From Verticillium longisporum (Eukaryota > Ascomycota > Sordariomycetes > Glomerellales > Plectosphaerellaceae), in assembly GCA_019188255.1 (NCBI GenBank), contig JAETXT010000009.1, positions 1,736,001 through 1,800,000 of the forward strand: a stretch of 64,000 nucleotides of DNA, read 5' to 3'. Numbering within the stretch: position 1 is the first letter of the stretch; each line of letters starts with the position of its first letter. Positions 45,739 through 58,500 of this stretch are shown piece after piece. The notes under the pieces are model-generated. The model worked only from the letters and a program-made list of their open reading frames with translations, searched no databases and was not told the DNA's origin. A program made the position numbers and the translations under genes.

Positions 45739-46524
45739 CCTCGGCTGAACGTGTATCATTTTCACGGCGTTATGGCAGCGATACCTTTGTGCAATGGAAA
45801 TTCTGGCTTTGAATACCCTAGAAATCATGCCGTCATCAAGTGTCACGCCCCGAATGCTCTTCACAGAGGAGTCCATCCATCTATCCACGACGCTGCAACG
45901 CATCAGCGAGTTGGCTAGAATTGATACCTGTAACGCTCCATGCCACTGTCTCATGGCAGACCGGTTTGCGTTCTATTTTTGCGTTCTGTTAGCAGAGATT
46001 CAATGGGGTGTGGCGCACATCCCCTTGTCCATGTTCATGTGCGCGGTCCGCCAGTGTTGACTCTTCAGTCGGTGTCCAGCAACCAACGACCATGGCATTT
46101 TGGCACGTCGCCAGCGAGGGCATCGAGTCCGTCAAAGACGCCATGTCATACTCTTTGACGCTTTGTTCGACTAACATGCTCATTGCTTTCCATGGACTCG
46201 CCTTGCAAAATGTGGCACGCGACGCTCTTTGTTCCCCTTGTTCGGAGATATACGTCCGAATTTAGTGGCTCTCGAGGGTGGGAGCTCTCATGACAGGTAG
46301 AGAAACCAAGATGGACAGAAATGCGGAAAGCAAACTGTTCTTTGTCGTGAGAAAATGACTTATACACCGTTGCCGAGATGGTCATGCAGCCGTTCTCTGA
46401 ATTTCTTGATCACAATTCAACACCCCCAACCCATTTTGCCGTTTGAAGCCATCAACTACAAGTCCCCCTTTACCTTGAGATAGCGTACCGCCAACAAGCC
46501 CACCAAAAAGAGAACTCGGCGACC
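45739..46524. other. intergenic stretch
   Basis: Between two plus-strand genes. No supported coding, repeat or RNA gene was seen. Confidence 0.5.
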
Positions 46525-49404
46525 ATGAGTGAGAAAGACGAGGGCAGGGCTGCCGAGGGCGGTGTCGGAAACGGTTCAGCCAGCAGCTCGTCCCCCGAAA
46601 GCCAAAAGCGCCTGTCAGGAAGATCAAGACGCAAGCCCCTGCCCGGCATTTTCACGCAACGAGCCCCGAGCTTCTCCAGCCGCGCCACCGGAACGCCTCT
46701 TGCGAGCGGGATCGGCCGGCGAAGCATGGCTGTCGATTCTCCGTTTGGCCGGGTTCCCCTAACGGCGGCCAGAGGCACGCCGAGCCACATGTTCATGTTC
46801 GGCGGCTACAGCGGGCTCGAGGAGATGCGGGAGGCGCTGAAGCGGCAGGAGAATATCATTTACAGGATGGTTGTCGCCAAAAAGGAGGTCGCTGCCGAGG
46901 CCGAAGACGCCAGAAAGGCCCGCATTGAGGCTGAGCTCAGGGCAGAGGAACTGGAGCGACGGGTGGAAAGCCTGACGAAGCAGCTCAGCATCAGCAAATC
47001 TGAGCGGACGACTGCCCCTAGCGGACCAGTTAGCGAGCAGCTGACGCCCACGCAGCGGGAGAAGGCTCTGCGGGAGCAACTCGTGGAGGCAGACACAAAG
47101 ATCTCGAGCCTCGAGGCCATTGTGTTGGAGTTGAATCAATCAGCCTTTCGCGCAGAGAAGTTTCTCAGAGAGACCGAGAGCAGGCTGGCAGTGGTTGAGG
47201 AACAGCACGAACGTGACAGGGAATCCTGGAGATCAATGTCGTACAGAAAGGGGTCTTACGCCGATGAAACCCAAACGTACACAGGAAAGAGGAAAGGTGG
47301 TTCGAGCGGTAGCGAGTCATCCACAAAATCCGACTCGACGAAACAAGCAAGCGACTCAGGAGATGAGAGCAGGAAGAGGCCGCCTCCTTCGACGACTGAT
47401 GCGTCGTCCAATTGCCCCATCTATGACGAAGAGGATGTGACGGGTGAAGTACACCTGGAGACCTCCGGTTCGGAGGACGACTACCCAGACGACGAGATGA
47501 TGCGCAGCCATGCACACGTCGGCTTGAGCGAATCAGTCACTATGCCTCGAGCTGACTGGGAAGCCATGCTGCACGAATACTCGACGTTGCAGAATATGAA
47601 GGAGGTCTTTCAATTTGGCGCAGCAGCACAAGATTCACTTCGTGCGGCTGCTGATGCCGGCCGAGAGAGTGAGTTTCTCGAGATAAGTGATCTCGAGGCC
47701 ATCTTGGAGGAGAACTTCGAACCGTGGGCACAGGAGGAAAGTGAACAGGAACCGGAGCCCGACGACTCAGTAAGTCCTCGGAGTAGCCCAAACAGGCATC
47801 CCTTGATGCTGACCAGCGCGAAGTTTTCAGACAAGGCAACAGTGAAGGACGACGGACAGCAGAGTTCACCACGACCCGAGGAGTGGGACCAGGAGGTGGC
47901 CAAATTGGTGAGGACTGTACCTTGTTGTTGATGATAACACATACTAACGAGGAGCTCTCAGCAATCTGAACTTGTTAAAATCGAGAGGGAAAAGTCGACT
48001 CTCAGCAAGCAGCTGGCAAGCGCTGGGTCAATGATCAAGGAAATGAAGCGCAGCTCGAACAAGCATACAGTCAATGCAGACGCCACCAACAAGCAGTTTC
48101 AACATCTCGACCAGGCCCTCAAAGAAAAACATCAAAGGCAAGCAGCCCTCAGCAGAGCATATAAAGAAAACTCGGACAAAGAACATGTCGACAAGTTACG
48201 CGAATCGTTGGCTTCCAGCGCCAAAAAATACAGGCAAGCTTTAACAAGACTACCTGACGTACCTGGCCGAGGACTGGTTCAGGAGCACGACATGTGCCAG
48301 GAGGAGGCATCTGCACTGGAGCAACGACTGGGCAAGCTCATGACGCAAGTGGCCGAAAAGTCACAGGAAACGGGGGCCCAACTCACCAAGCTCACCTCCG
48401 AGGCGAACGAGCTCGAGATTGCACTTTTCCAGGCCGAAGATCGATACGCCGTGGTACAAGAACCACTCCGACAACGGCTTCAGCAAATCAAGCGTGAGCT
48501 CGAAGAAGCACAAGAAGCCGTTGCCGCGGCAATCCAAGACCTCTATCATGAGAGGCATAAATTGCATGGACGCAAGAACGAAAGGGGTCTTGATGAGGAG
48601 AAGGACAGAGAGGAGGTGCTCGAACAGCCACATGTCAGGAAGCTTGTCAAGAGGATCAAAAGCCTTGAACACGAGTTACGACAGGCCAAGAGGAACCATG
48701 ATGAACTGGAAGTTCGTGTTGGAAGGCTTGAGGCGTGGCGAAAGACGACTGCCACAAGGCTTCATGCCACAAAGTTTCATGCCACAACAGGGGATCTGAA
48801 AGATGTCAAGCAGGGACAGGACGGCGTCCAGGAGAACTTGGAGGGCGCGCCTGAGGGGCCCAAGACAAGCGAGCCGCGGCCGCGGCGGCTCTTGTCAGGC
48901 GTGGAATCGAGCCTTCGCAGCAACGTCTCGGCCTGGAGGCGTCTGTTGAGTTTTGTGTGGGCAGGCTTCCTCTATCTCGGGACCTTGATGCATGACTTGG
49001 TGTTGGGGACGAATCAGCGAGTGGCGGCATGGTCCAAGAAGATATCCCCGACGAAGCTGACGCAGAGGGGACGACCATCTCGGTGGCCGCAGCTTCAAGC
49101 AAGCGATGTGGTCACTGTGTTATTCCATGTAACTGTAGGGGCCATCATTCTCAAAGCAGTTTTGACATGGTGGGCGCTGAAGGAGCAGCAGGACATGTGG
49201 TTCAGAGCAAACGGCATGACGAGGGCGTACTACCACGACATGACCGGATGCGATCCCATCATGGTAGATGAGCGATTCTTCAGCGACGGGTTCCGCATGG
49301 TCAACCAAGGGCTCGCAGCTATCCCACGATGGCTGTTGCTGGTGTTTGACGCTGCAAGACGGGGTTTGGAGGCGTGTCTCGGTGTGAGGAGAATATCGGC
49401 GTAA
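46525..49404 (+). CDS. large coiled-coil protein with C-terminal membrane segments
   Basis: A 941-residue product of two exons (46525-47907, 47962-49404) joined by a 54-bp intron with donor GTGAGG and CTAAC branch. The basic Ser-rich N-terminus (KRLSGRSRRKPLPGIFTQRA) is followed by a coiled coil (about 105-230, YSGLEEMREALKRQENIIYR onward), an acidic Ser-rich middle, a second long coiled coil (about 465-740, SELVKIEREKSTLSKQL onward), then two hydrophobic stretches (about 789-809, and about 843-865, VVTVLFHVTVGAIILKAVLT) and a third amphipathic one near the end (IPRWLLLVFDAA). There is no signal peptide. The layout suits an organelle or nuclear-envelope tether with its coils in the cytosol, such as a golgin or an LINC/spindle-body anchor, but I cannot assign a family. 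Confidence 0.8.
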
Positions 49405-50782
49405 TTGGGATGGATGATGCGGGTTCCAATAGATAGGTATGCTTTGGTAGGCTTACTTAATCTGGTGAATATCACGAACAGAAGTGACAGATTTTGTGAC
49501 TGGTACTGCAGGACTCTCATCGTCTAAGGTTGCGCAGCCAGGTAGGTCAGTCAGGCAGATGTGTTTTGGCGTTGAGGGAGTTCTTGTCGTTGAGTGATGG
49601 TTGAGTCGCTCTTACTGAGCATCAGCCGAGTAGCGCCTCCGTTCGTGAATTTGGAATTCTCAGGCACCTCAACCTCAGTCAGGGCAGCGGCTGGAGGGAC
49701 TGTCCCACTGTGGCTTCGACTGATGACAATGGCTAGGTACGGACCTGGGCCCCCAGGGGGCCAGACCTCGGCACCCAGCTGCCAGTGGCAGGTCCACCCG
49801 GTACTCAGGTCGCCTTGGTTGCTCGGGTGGTCCGCCCAGGAAGTTGCACCCCAGTGATGTCATGACTCTATTGGCCATCTTTGCACCCAAGGCAGTAGCG
49901 AGTCGCAGTGTTCACCTTCCGTCGGTCGACGGACGCGGGGCGGGTGCATTCGTGATCGCAAGCGGCCAGACGTTCCCCCGCTGCCTCCATTCCCATGTCC
50001 AAGTGTACCTCAGCAGCAATTCCAATTACTTCCCTGTCTGCAGGCTGCCCCCTGTTTGCAACCATTTGCTTCTGCCGTCTGGACAGTCGTGGCCTCGCAT
50101 CCCCTCGACTCGAGTCTCAAATCAGAGAATCACACATACTATTACCGACACGCAGCCCATTCGGATACCTTACAAACGGCCCGCATCAACTCATCCGAGG
50201 CTGAACATCCAACCACACACCCCAAACAGCAGACCGAGTCGGGGTATTCGTCACACCCGGGAACGCCGTAGAGGAGACCCTGACCGTGCTATCCGAACCA
50301 AACGAAGCTCCATCGATCCAATGCCGCCGGCCTCCCCACTGGAATTTTCTTTGCTCTTGGTAAGCTCATGTCCCAAGCTCAAGCCCGAGCTCAGCCCTCC
50401 GTCTTGCATCATGACCATCATTGTGTTCACAAGTTCTTCATCACCCCACCCTTCTTATATAGGTAGCCTCGTCACCATTTTCAATCTGTAGCTGACTCTT
50501 TACTTTTCCACACAAAAGCGAACTTACAGATACCCATTGCGCAGCACACCTTTACTACGAACACAAACATCTTACAGCCGAACCTTCCATCGGCGTTCCT
50601 TCAACTCGAGCAGCTCCAACCCCAACAGCAGCTCAACTCACAACCACTCGTCGTCATCCAATCAAGCCTCGAACTCAAACCTCAAAGCGCAACATACCGC
50701 ATTCGACTCTCCAGACCAATCTCTTGCGGATCGCACTTCGTCTCCTGGGTCCACCACTGCTTCAGCCAAAAGCCTGCCCAAC
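49405..50782. other. intergenic stretch
   Basis: No convincing gene. The frame of the next gene extends upstream (to about 50537) as Ser/Asn-rich sequence without an ATG, so it is read as leader. Confidence 0.5.
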
Positions 50783-51618
50783 ATGTCATCCAAACTCATA
50801 CCTGCCAATCCCGCCGACGTCATGGTCATTCGAGACGTGACGCCCAACATCACCACCTTCTCTGTCCCCTTCTTGCGCTTCGGCACGATCAAGGTTGGTG
50901 GTCGCGGAACCCTGGTGCGCTTATCCACTGGTACCCTCGCCATCTTCTCCCCGTCGCCTTGACCGACGACGTCCGCGCCAAGATCGCCGCCCTCGGCACG
51001 ACTGTCTCCCACATTATCGCCCCTGACATTGAGCACCACATCTTCCTCTCCGAATGGAAGGCGGCCTTCCCCGATGCCAAGCTTATCGGCCCGCAAGGCC
51101 TTCCCGAGAAACGCGCCAAGCAGGCTTCCAGCGACGACAAGATCCGGGACGACCCCTTTGCCGTCGTCTTCGAGGCCGGTCCCGCCAAGCGCGACCTCCG
51201 CATCGACCCGGCCTTCGATGCCGACTTTGATTACGAGTTTGTAGACGCTCACCCCAACAAGGAACTCGTCTTCTACTTCCGCCCCGACCGTGTCCTCATC
51301 CAGGCCGATCTGTTTTTCAACCTGCCTGCCACCGAGCAATACTCTCGGGTACCCGACGCTCAGAAAGCTCCTGGTCTTGCCGATAGGCTGTTCGGCAGCC
51401 TGCAGACGACCGAAGGCGACGGCAAGTGGGCGAGGCGCGTCCAGTGGCACCTGTTCAGCGCCAAGGACCGAAAGGGCTACAGCGAGAGCGTCCGTCGCAT
51501 TGCCGAGTGGGATTTTGAGACGGTCATTCCCTGCCATGGCGACACCATGGTCGGTGACGGTAAGGAAAGGTTCCTCAAGGTCTTCGCCTGGCATCTGAAT
51601 GGTGGGAAGAAGCTCTAA
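50783..51618 (+). CDS. metallo-beta-lactamase-fold protein (DUF4336-like), one-base frameshift
   Basis: Predicted 278-residue soluble protein from ATG 50783 (MSSKLIPANPADVMVIRDVT). It has the strand order of the MBL fold: NITTFSVPFLRFGTIKVGGR, then TLVRLSTGTLAIFSP, VSHIIAPDIEHHIFLSEWKA, LVFYFRPDRVLIQADLFFNL, and the final FETVIPCHGDTMVGDGKERF with a metal-site-like His. The classic HxHxDH motif is absent; IEHHIFL takes its place, as in the DUF4336 branch. The frame breaks at 50949-50952, a run of four C where five would continue SPVALTDDVRAKI. With one C added the gene is intact. No signal peptide. Substrate unknown. Confidence 0.78.
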
Positions 51619-51784
51619 TCACCTAGTCCGTCATGTTCTCGTCACGTTCTCGTCATGTACAACAAAGTGTTTTTCCTGTCGTCTCTTTGATACCAGTTTC
51701 TTCTATCATAAACCTGTCAATTCATACTCATAATAAGTGTACATGTTTACTACCTATGTTCACGTTGACGAAACTTGCCATAGC

Positions 51785-53182
51785 TCAAGCCAACTCATGC
51801 CGTCCCTGCGTGCCTTGAAAAACGGGAGCCTCGAACCTCCGCGGATCCTCGGGCGCCTCGGCCCTCCCTGCTGTGGTATGTCCCACCGGAGCCTCGAAGA
51901 CGGCCGAGTCGGCGCCGGCCTCCTGCACATCCCGTGACACAGTCGTCGGCAGCTCGCTACTGCCGGACACGGGGCTCCATGGGCCAGCGGAGCTGAGGGT
52001 GCCCTTTTCACCGTCGGCATCGGTCGGGCTGGACGCTGCGGCGGCAGCCTCGTTGGCTTCCAGAGCGTCCGCAGCTGCCTTTGTCTTTCGAACACGCCGG
52101 CGCCAGAGGAAAAAGAAGATGAGGGCCGCGAGGACACCGAGACCGCCGAGACCGATACCGACGCCGAGACCGATTTCGAGGGCGTTGGAGTCGCCATCGC
52201 CGCCAGAGCCGCCGCCACCGCCATCGCCGCCCGAGCCGGACTCGGCGGCCGAGGTGGCAGCGTCGGCGGGTGAAGTGGAGGTCTGGGAGGCGCCGCCGGA
52301 TGTTGCCGAGGAAGAATCTGACGTGGACGTAGGCGACACACCTACCGTGGTCACGGCGGACGGGGCGCCGCCTGGATATGGTTGTTAGTTGGTGGGGTAC
52401 GTTCATGCGTCACGCGGAGACAGGGGTCGGCCGAGCTTGGTTTGCGGTGCTTGGAGTGGAACGGCGGTCGGCGCTCGAGCGTTGTTTAAGCTTCTTGCTA
52501 AGCTTCGGGGAAAACAACAAGCATATCTGCTTCCCGTCGGCTGTCTTGGCGCGCGCGGTGCGCGAGGGGACCAAAAGTCGAGAAGGAAAAGAAAAAGGAA
52601 AAAAGTAGTAGTAGAAAACAAAAACAGGACGGAAAGAGAGTTGGAGGGGGAGAACGTACCGGAGAAGCGGATGACCTCCTCTTCCTCGTCGCAGTCGGCG
52701 GCATCGTCCGAGTTGGCGCAGTAAAAGGCGCCAGGCACGGCCTGGCATGCGGCGATGGGCTGGGGCACGTTGAGGTCGTCGAGGTCCTCGGCATTGGTGC
52801 ACCACCGCGGGCAGTCGGGGCTCGTCCAGGTCTGGTCGGTGCAGGCGCCGCGCACGAGGGTTGCGCCGGCGAGCTGGGCGGGATCCTGTCCGGCGGCCAT
52901 GCAGAGGCCGTTGCTCAGGCAGGCCCAGCCCTGGTTGCAGCAGTGCGAGTGCGTCGTGTCGGCGCCGGCGCCGCCGCACGGGGCCATGTCGGCCGCGGCG
53001 GCGGTGCTGTTGGGGAAGAAGCAGGGCGCATCCGTCGACTGGGCTGCTGTTGTCGGGAGGAGAAGGGCGAGGGCGGCGGAGACGAGGAGGAGGAGAGGCG
53101 GGAGGCCATGTGTGCTGCTGCTGCTGCTACCCCTCGGTCCCCGTCTCGCTAGGGAACATGGTGTCTGGCGTGGACTGTTCAT
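51785..53182 (-). CDS. single-pass surface protein with 12-cysteine ectodomain
   Basis: A 369-residue product. Exons are 52660-53182 and 51785-52371, and the intron of 288 bp is unusually long for this window (GTACGT..CTAAC..CCAG). The start is ATG 53182. The order is signal peptide (about 28-48), Cys-rich ectodomain (about 50-175) with 12 Cys (HCCNQGWACLSNGLC, RGACTDQTWTSPDCPRWC, VPGAFYCAN), a Ser/Thr/Gly-rich stalk, one transmembrane helix (about 236-262, LEIGLGVGIGLGGLGVLAAL), an RRRVRK stop-transfer and a cytoplasmic tail of about 105 residues. This ectodomain-stalk-helix layout is common in ascomycete membrane proteins of unknown role and resembles wall sensors. A ligand or partner cannot be named. 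Confidence 0.82.
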
Positions 53183-55517
53183 CACGTTTGGTTGTTGGTA
53201 GAGTCAAAGCCCAGCTTTCGTCGTAGTCATGAAGTGTTGGCGAGCGAGCGTTGTGGCGCCAAGCAGCGAAGCAGCGAGGTTGGCAGCGCTGGTCACAAGA
53301 TGTGTAGATGTTGATGGTCGTGGTGATGATGGTTTGGATGGTTGTGATGGCGATGGCGATGATGATGACGGTTGACGACCAGGTCGAAACGAACGAAACG
53401 GGCATCAAGACATGAGAGTGACCCAAACCCGGAACAAGACATCAACCCCCCTGCCCTCGAACGCAGCCCAACAGCAGGACACACGCCCTTTTTACAATAT
53501 CCCCGAGTTCACCGATCGACAACCGGGGTAGCCGTACTCTGCCCAAAACACACCCAGCCCGTGCCCCCCTCTCCCTCTCTCCCCCCTCCCCCCGTCATGA
53601 CTTTGATTGACTCTTTTTCCCACGCGCGAGACACGACGCCTCGCCCCTCCCCTGCCCTACTTCTCGCTCTCGTTCACGAAGCGAGGGCCGATCCACTCCC
53701 CTTCTGGGTCCGTCCAGTTTCTGGGTCCGTCCAGTTTCGATTTCACCAACCCGGAGAGCGCAGAGAGCACAGAGCACAGAGAGAGGACAGAGAGCGAACA
53801 AAAGCAGCGCGGGCGGCCAAGGACGAGCAGAGCCCGCGCCGCTTGGCCCGTGGCGGAGCAGCGCGCCGTTTCGCTGCGTGGGGCCTGGCGTGAGCGGTGG
53901 AATCAAGGTTATGGACGATCCCTAGCGCGTGGCCATGCTTTCTTGTCGCCGCTCTCTGCCTCTCTGCTGCCGGCACCAGAACAACCAGTCCAGAGGGTAC
54001 TGTAGAAGGGTGGAAATAACACACAAGAAAGAATGGCTCTCCTCACTGGGCCACCTTCAGCACAGCCGGGATGCCCCCCCTCCCTGGCCAACCCAATCTC
54101 AACGCTTGCTGTGGTGCCAAGGGGGATGCCAAGTGGACGCTTGTACTTGGTGCCAAGCGCACACTGCCTTTCGGCGCAGGTCTGACCTATTTTTTGACAC
54201 AGCGCTGCTAGCTTCGCTGTCTAGCTGCTCCCCCGTTGGTACTGCGTGCTGCGGGAGCTGGGTGCTGCGCAACAAGGTGAATGCTTCGCCCTGTTCGCGT
54301 CAAGATGATCATCACACCACTTTTCCTTCTCGCCCCGCCTGCCCGTGGATCTCTCTGCCTCTCTCTCTCTCTCTCTTCACACCCCAGGGTTCAGAGACTG
54401 TGGTGGCCGTGCTGGATAATGCCATTGACCCGTTTCGTTTCATCTCTGCGTCGCTCTGCGTCTGCAAGCAGTGCTTCTAATTGTGAGCACAACATCATGA
54501 GACGATGACGCATTTCTTGATTTTTTATGTTCCCCCCACCTTGCTTCCTCATCTGGGAAGGGGGGGACATGGCCATCAAAGAAGATTGCTCTCTCCTATC
54601 CTATCGGGCCCCCGCTCTGGACGGAATCCAACGGAGTCGGTGACCGGGCTCCGAGTCAGATGCCGAGCCTGGCATCCGAAACGAGAGGAACACGGTGGAG
54701 GGTGTTCAGCACCAGCCCTTGCTTGACTGTTGACTTGACTGTTGACTTGACTGTTGACTTGACTTGGGACCTGGACGTTTCTCTGCGCCCAAGAATGCCC
54801 GCCGGCCCCACACGCCTTGAGGTTCCTGTCAACGCCCCTACATGGTACAACGTGGATCGCGGATCCCCTCACCGATCTCCGGTCCCTTACGCGTCTGTCT
54901 CTCTTGTCGGCAGGGCTGCACCATCAAAAAGTCTGCAGGCGCGGGGCGGGAAGAGCGTGCCTCATGCCATGTACGGTGCAATTATTCAAAACACGTCTTG
55001 ACCAACAAAACGGCCCTTCGTGTCTGTCTCTGCCACTGCCTCTGCCTCGGCCTTTGCCTCTGTCTCTGCCTCAGCCTCCACCTTCGTCTTCGCGTCTTCT
55101 GCCATGACCTCAGCCCCCCTGCCAGTCGTCTCCTTCGCGCATTCTCTTCCTCTCGCTGCCGCCCCCCCTGCCTTCCCTTCCCAGTCCATTGATCCCGTCT
55201 GCTGCCCGCCATGATGATAATGATGACGATGCTGATGATGAAAAAAAATCGGGGACGGGTCGGTGGCTGTGGATGAACGCAAAGGCTGTAGCTGTACCGC
55301 TGGTATCAATCCACCTCTACTCAAAAACACACAAGAGAAAAATCCTGCCACGCGTTGTCGCCCATTTCCCCCCCCTCCTCCTCTTGCAGCCAACGAAGCA
55401 CGCTCTTGCGTCGCGCCAAGAGGGGGGGGAACAACAATCCTGAACCTTCTCACCTACACAGTCCTGCTCTCTCGCCACCTCCCTCTCGCTGCTTGCCAGA
55501 GGATCTCCCTCTCCCCT
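53183..55517. other. intergenic stretch with simple repeats
   Basis: No gene supported. It includes a 12-bp repeat at 54722-54764, CT tracts near 54360, and a tract of TCTGCC/CCTCTG-like hexamers about 55020-55095. The right end is the 3' flank of the RhoGEF gene. Confidence 0.5.
54722..54764. repeat. 12-bp tandem repeat, 3.6 copies
   Basis: Unit CTTGACTGTTGA is repeated three times exactly, with a partial fourth. Confidence 0.9.
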
Positions 55518-58500
55518 TCATATAGACTGTGGCGGAGGGAGCTCGGACCGCCTGTTGTTCTTCCAAAAGTCCAACGCCTCCACAACGTCCTCTCCCTTTT
55601 CGTCCTCGTACGCAAACAGAATCTAAGACGAGCCGTGTTAGTTCCCCTCTCGCGTGGCTTGCAAAGCATGTCATGACCATCGACTCACCTCGTGTGTGCT
55701 GCTGTGCAGCATGCGGATGTTCTTGTGCGGCACAATGTGCACCGCCCCGTTCTCAATGTTGCGCAGCTCGATAAAGTTGGCCTCGAACGCCAAGATCCAC
55801 GGGTAGCTCAGCGCAAAGCTGTGCGGCGCGCCCTCCCAGTCGATCCGCCACTCGGGCCGCGCGCGCCAGCCGTTGCGGTTGACAAAGAACGAGAACTCGG
55901 AGTAGTTGAGCAGGAACTCGCCGTTGAGCCGCTCAATGTGGATCGGCTTGACCGACTCCTTGCGCGCCACAAAGTCGAGGCTCGTGTCGGCCTGGTCCAG
56001 CAGCGACTGCGTCTCGAGCGTCTCGAGCGACACGACCTCGAAGCCCCGCGCGCACGCCACGCAGAGCTTGCTCTTGAGAAAGTGCACAGACGACGACTCG
56101 GTCGGGATGTAAAACTCCTTGAACGGCTTGAGCTCGTCTTGGCCCGCAAACATCTTGCCGAACCCCTTCTGCTTCTTGCCCTTGTTGAAAGCGTCCGTCG
56201 GCTCGTACACCTTGATCGTCGTCGAGAGCGCCGACGACTTGACACAGCAGACCAGGTGCCGTCCCAGGCAGATGCCCGTCTTGAAAAACGTGCAGTGGCT
56301 CTGGATCTTCTTGCCTCGCTTCGACGAAGCCGGCTCGGTGGGACCCAGCGCTGCAATGGCATACGAATACACCGCCTTGTTCGTGAGCACCAGCAGCAGC
56401 CCGTACTCTTCGAGGATGTCAATCTGCGTCACCACCGCCGTCTCGATGACCCGCTTCGGCATCATGTCCTTGTTCTTGCGATCCGAGACGTAGATGCCCG
56501 TGTCCGTACCGTAGATCAGCTTGCGACCACCGTCACATGGCGTCACGCAGTTGATCTGGTTCGCGCCCACAAAGTAGTTGCTCGAGATGACCGTCGTGTT
56601 GAAAAAGTCGGCCCTCGCCCTCAGCTGCTTCTGCGCCTTGTCGATGAACTGCAGCCACTTGTCACGCCCCGCTTGGTTGGCCGCGTACAGCGTCAGCTCG
56701 TATCCTGCCTTGCCCAAATGGCGGAACGTGATCGGCCACCCTTCGCTCTTCTTGCCGTCCTTGGCGTTGTTGCCACCCAGCGGGAGAAGACTCGAAGAAG
56801 TGCGCTTGACCCCTTGCTGAGGGATGACTTCGTCCATCTCGCGAATCGCCAACAGCTCCAGAGGAATCGGCTACACGTCATGTCAGTATTGCTGTGGCTG
56901 CACCCGCGGGCTCACACGCGCAGGCACGGACTACTCACCCTTCTGTACGCCTTGATTTCCTCGGCCTTGCCAGCCTGCTTGACCCGCACGAGCAGGACCG
57001 CGTGGTCGAACAAGTAGGATGTAATTTCGTTAGCGGGAGATGAGTCGTGTGGCGACTTCCTCAGCTGGCTCTTGAAGACAATCTCTCTGCCCTCTTCCGT
57101 CAGCCTGAGCTCGACGCGCTCGTTCGGTCGGAAACGCAGCTGCTCATGCAGTCTCTTGAGGTGGAACCTGTTCTCGGCCTTGCCTGATTCGCGGTTGACC
57201 CTGCTCAGCAGATCGCGAATCACGGTCAGAACCTTCGGAAGGTCCTCCTTGTCCGAGTTGCTTTCCTCCGAGTGCTTCAGCACCGCCTCCAGCAGAAGCG
57301 GATAACGCGCCAGTCTTGTCGTCGGCTTGGTCAGATAACCGTTGAGTTCCAGTTTCCGGGATTCCTTGCGGCGCTCAATCTCTTCGACAAACTTGGCGAA
57401 ATAAGGGTTGATGCTCTTTTCGTTCTCAAACTCGTGTTTCGCCTCCATCTGCTTGGAGCCGTACCAGATAAAAGGCTCGAATTGCGGGACGAACTCGAGG
57501 AACACGTCTCCCACGTTGTGAACGACGGGATTCTTTTGCTGGCGTTCCGTCAGTGCCCTCGCAAATCGTGAGCTGACAAGGTGCAAGCTGGGATGGTCGA
57601 TAATATTGCTGAAGATGGCCTTGACAACCCTCTCGCGACGGCTGATCGGGATGGGGAGGCCTTGGACCGCAAAGGCAAGATCCAGAAGTCGCGTAGATAC
57701 TCCAAATCCTTGACGAAGTCCCGCTCCGTGTAGCAGATTTCAGAAATGACCTCCTGGCGCTTCTTCTCCTTGTCGTCCACCTTGTCGGCAATCTCCTGAG
57801 GAACCGAGTTGATCCAGAGCTTCTGCTCGTCCGTTTGGTCGACATCATCGGCGTCGGCCACTGCGCTGTCCTCCTTCTTCAAGCCGGGCTGGATCTTCAA
57901 GTTGAGCCTGGAAACCTGCTCTAGCCTCCTGGGGCACGCGATCGAGTAGCAAAGGTTATCTCGCGTGCACGTGGGTGAGTAGCACTCGGACAAGAGTACA
58001 AATACACCGTTGACGGGGTTGTCGTCAGGTTGATCGGTCAGGGTTTCGCGGAACTGGTACATTTCCGATGTCGAGTCGCGTAGACGATGTTCGTAGGTGA
58101 CATCGTGGAAAAACTTTTGCGCATCGAGCGCACGACCCAGAAGAAGAGCCAGATTGCGATCGGTGGTCCTGATGATGTACGAAAGAACATCCACTGCCTC
58201 CGCGCCGCTGAAGGCGCTCTTGTATGCCAGCTCGTTTTTGGTGCGGTCTCCCGTGATGATCTTGTGCTGGAAGCACTCGGCGACTCTGGAGAGCATGGCG
58301 GGATAAACCAGAGGTGCCCTGATTTTCCCGGTGGGGGGGCGCTCACCGTCGGTCGACTTGACGGATTTCGTGCTCATGGACGGTCGGTGCCCAAGCGTAG
58401 TGTCGGAATCGGCGGGTGTGACTGGGATCGTGATAGTCGAGGCCATTGACATTGTTCTCTGGGTGTCGGCGCTTGAGGACACCATGCTCGTGGTCCTGGT

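Noticed and set aside
55692..57017. 441-codon plus-strand frame opposite the CNH exon of the RhoGEF
   Set aside because: Mirror frame with Arg/Leu/Val bias. The minus strand encodes an unmistakable CNH domain.
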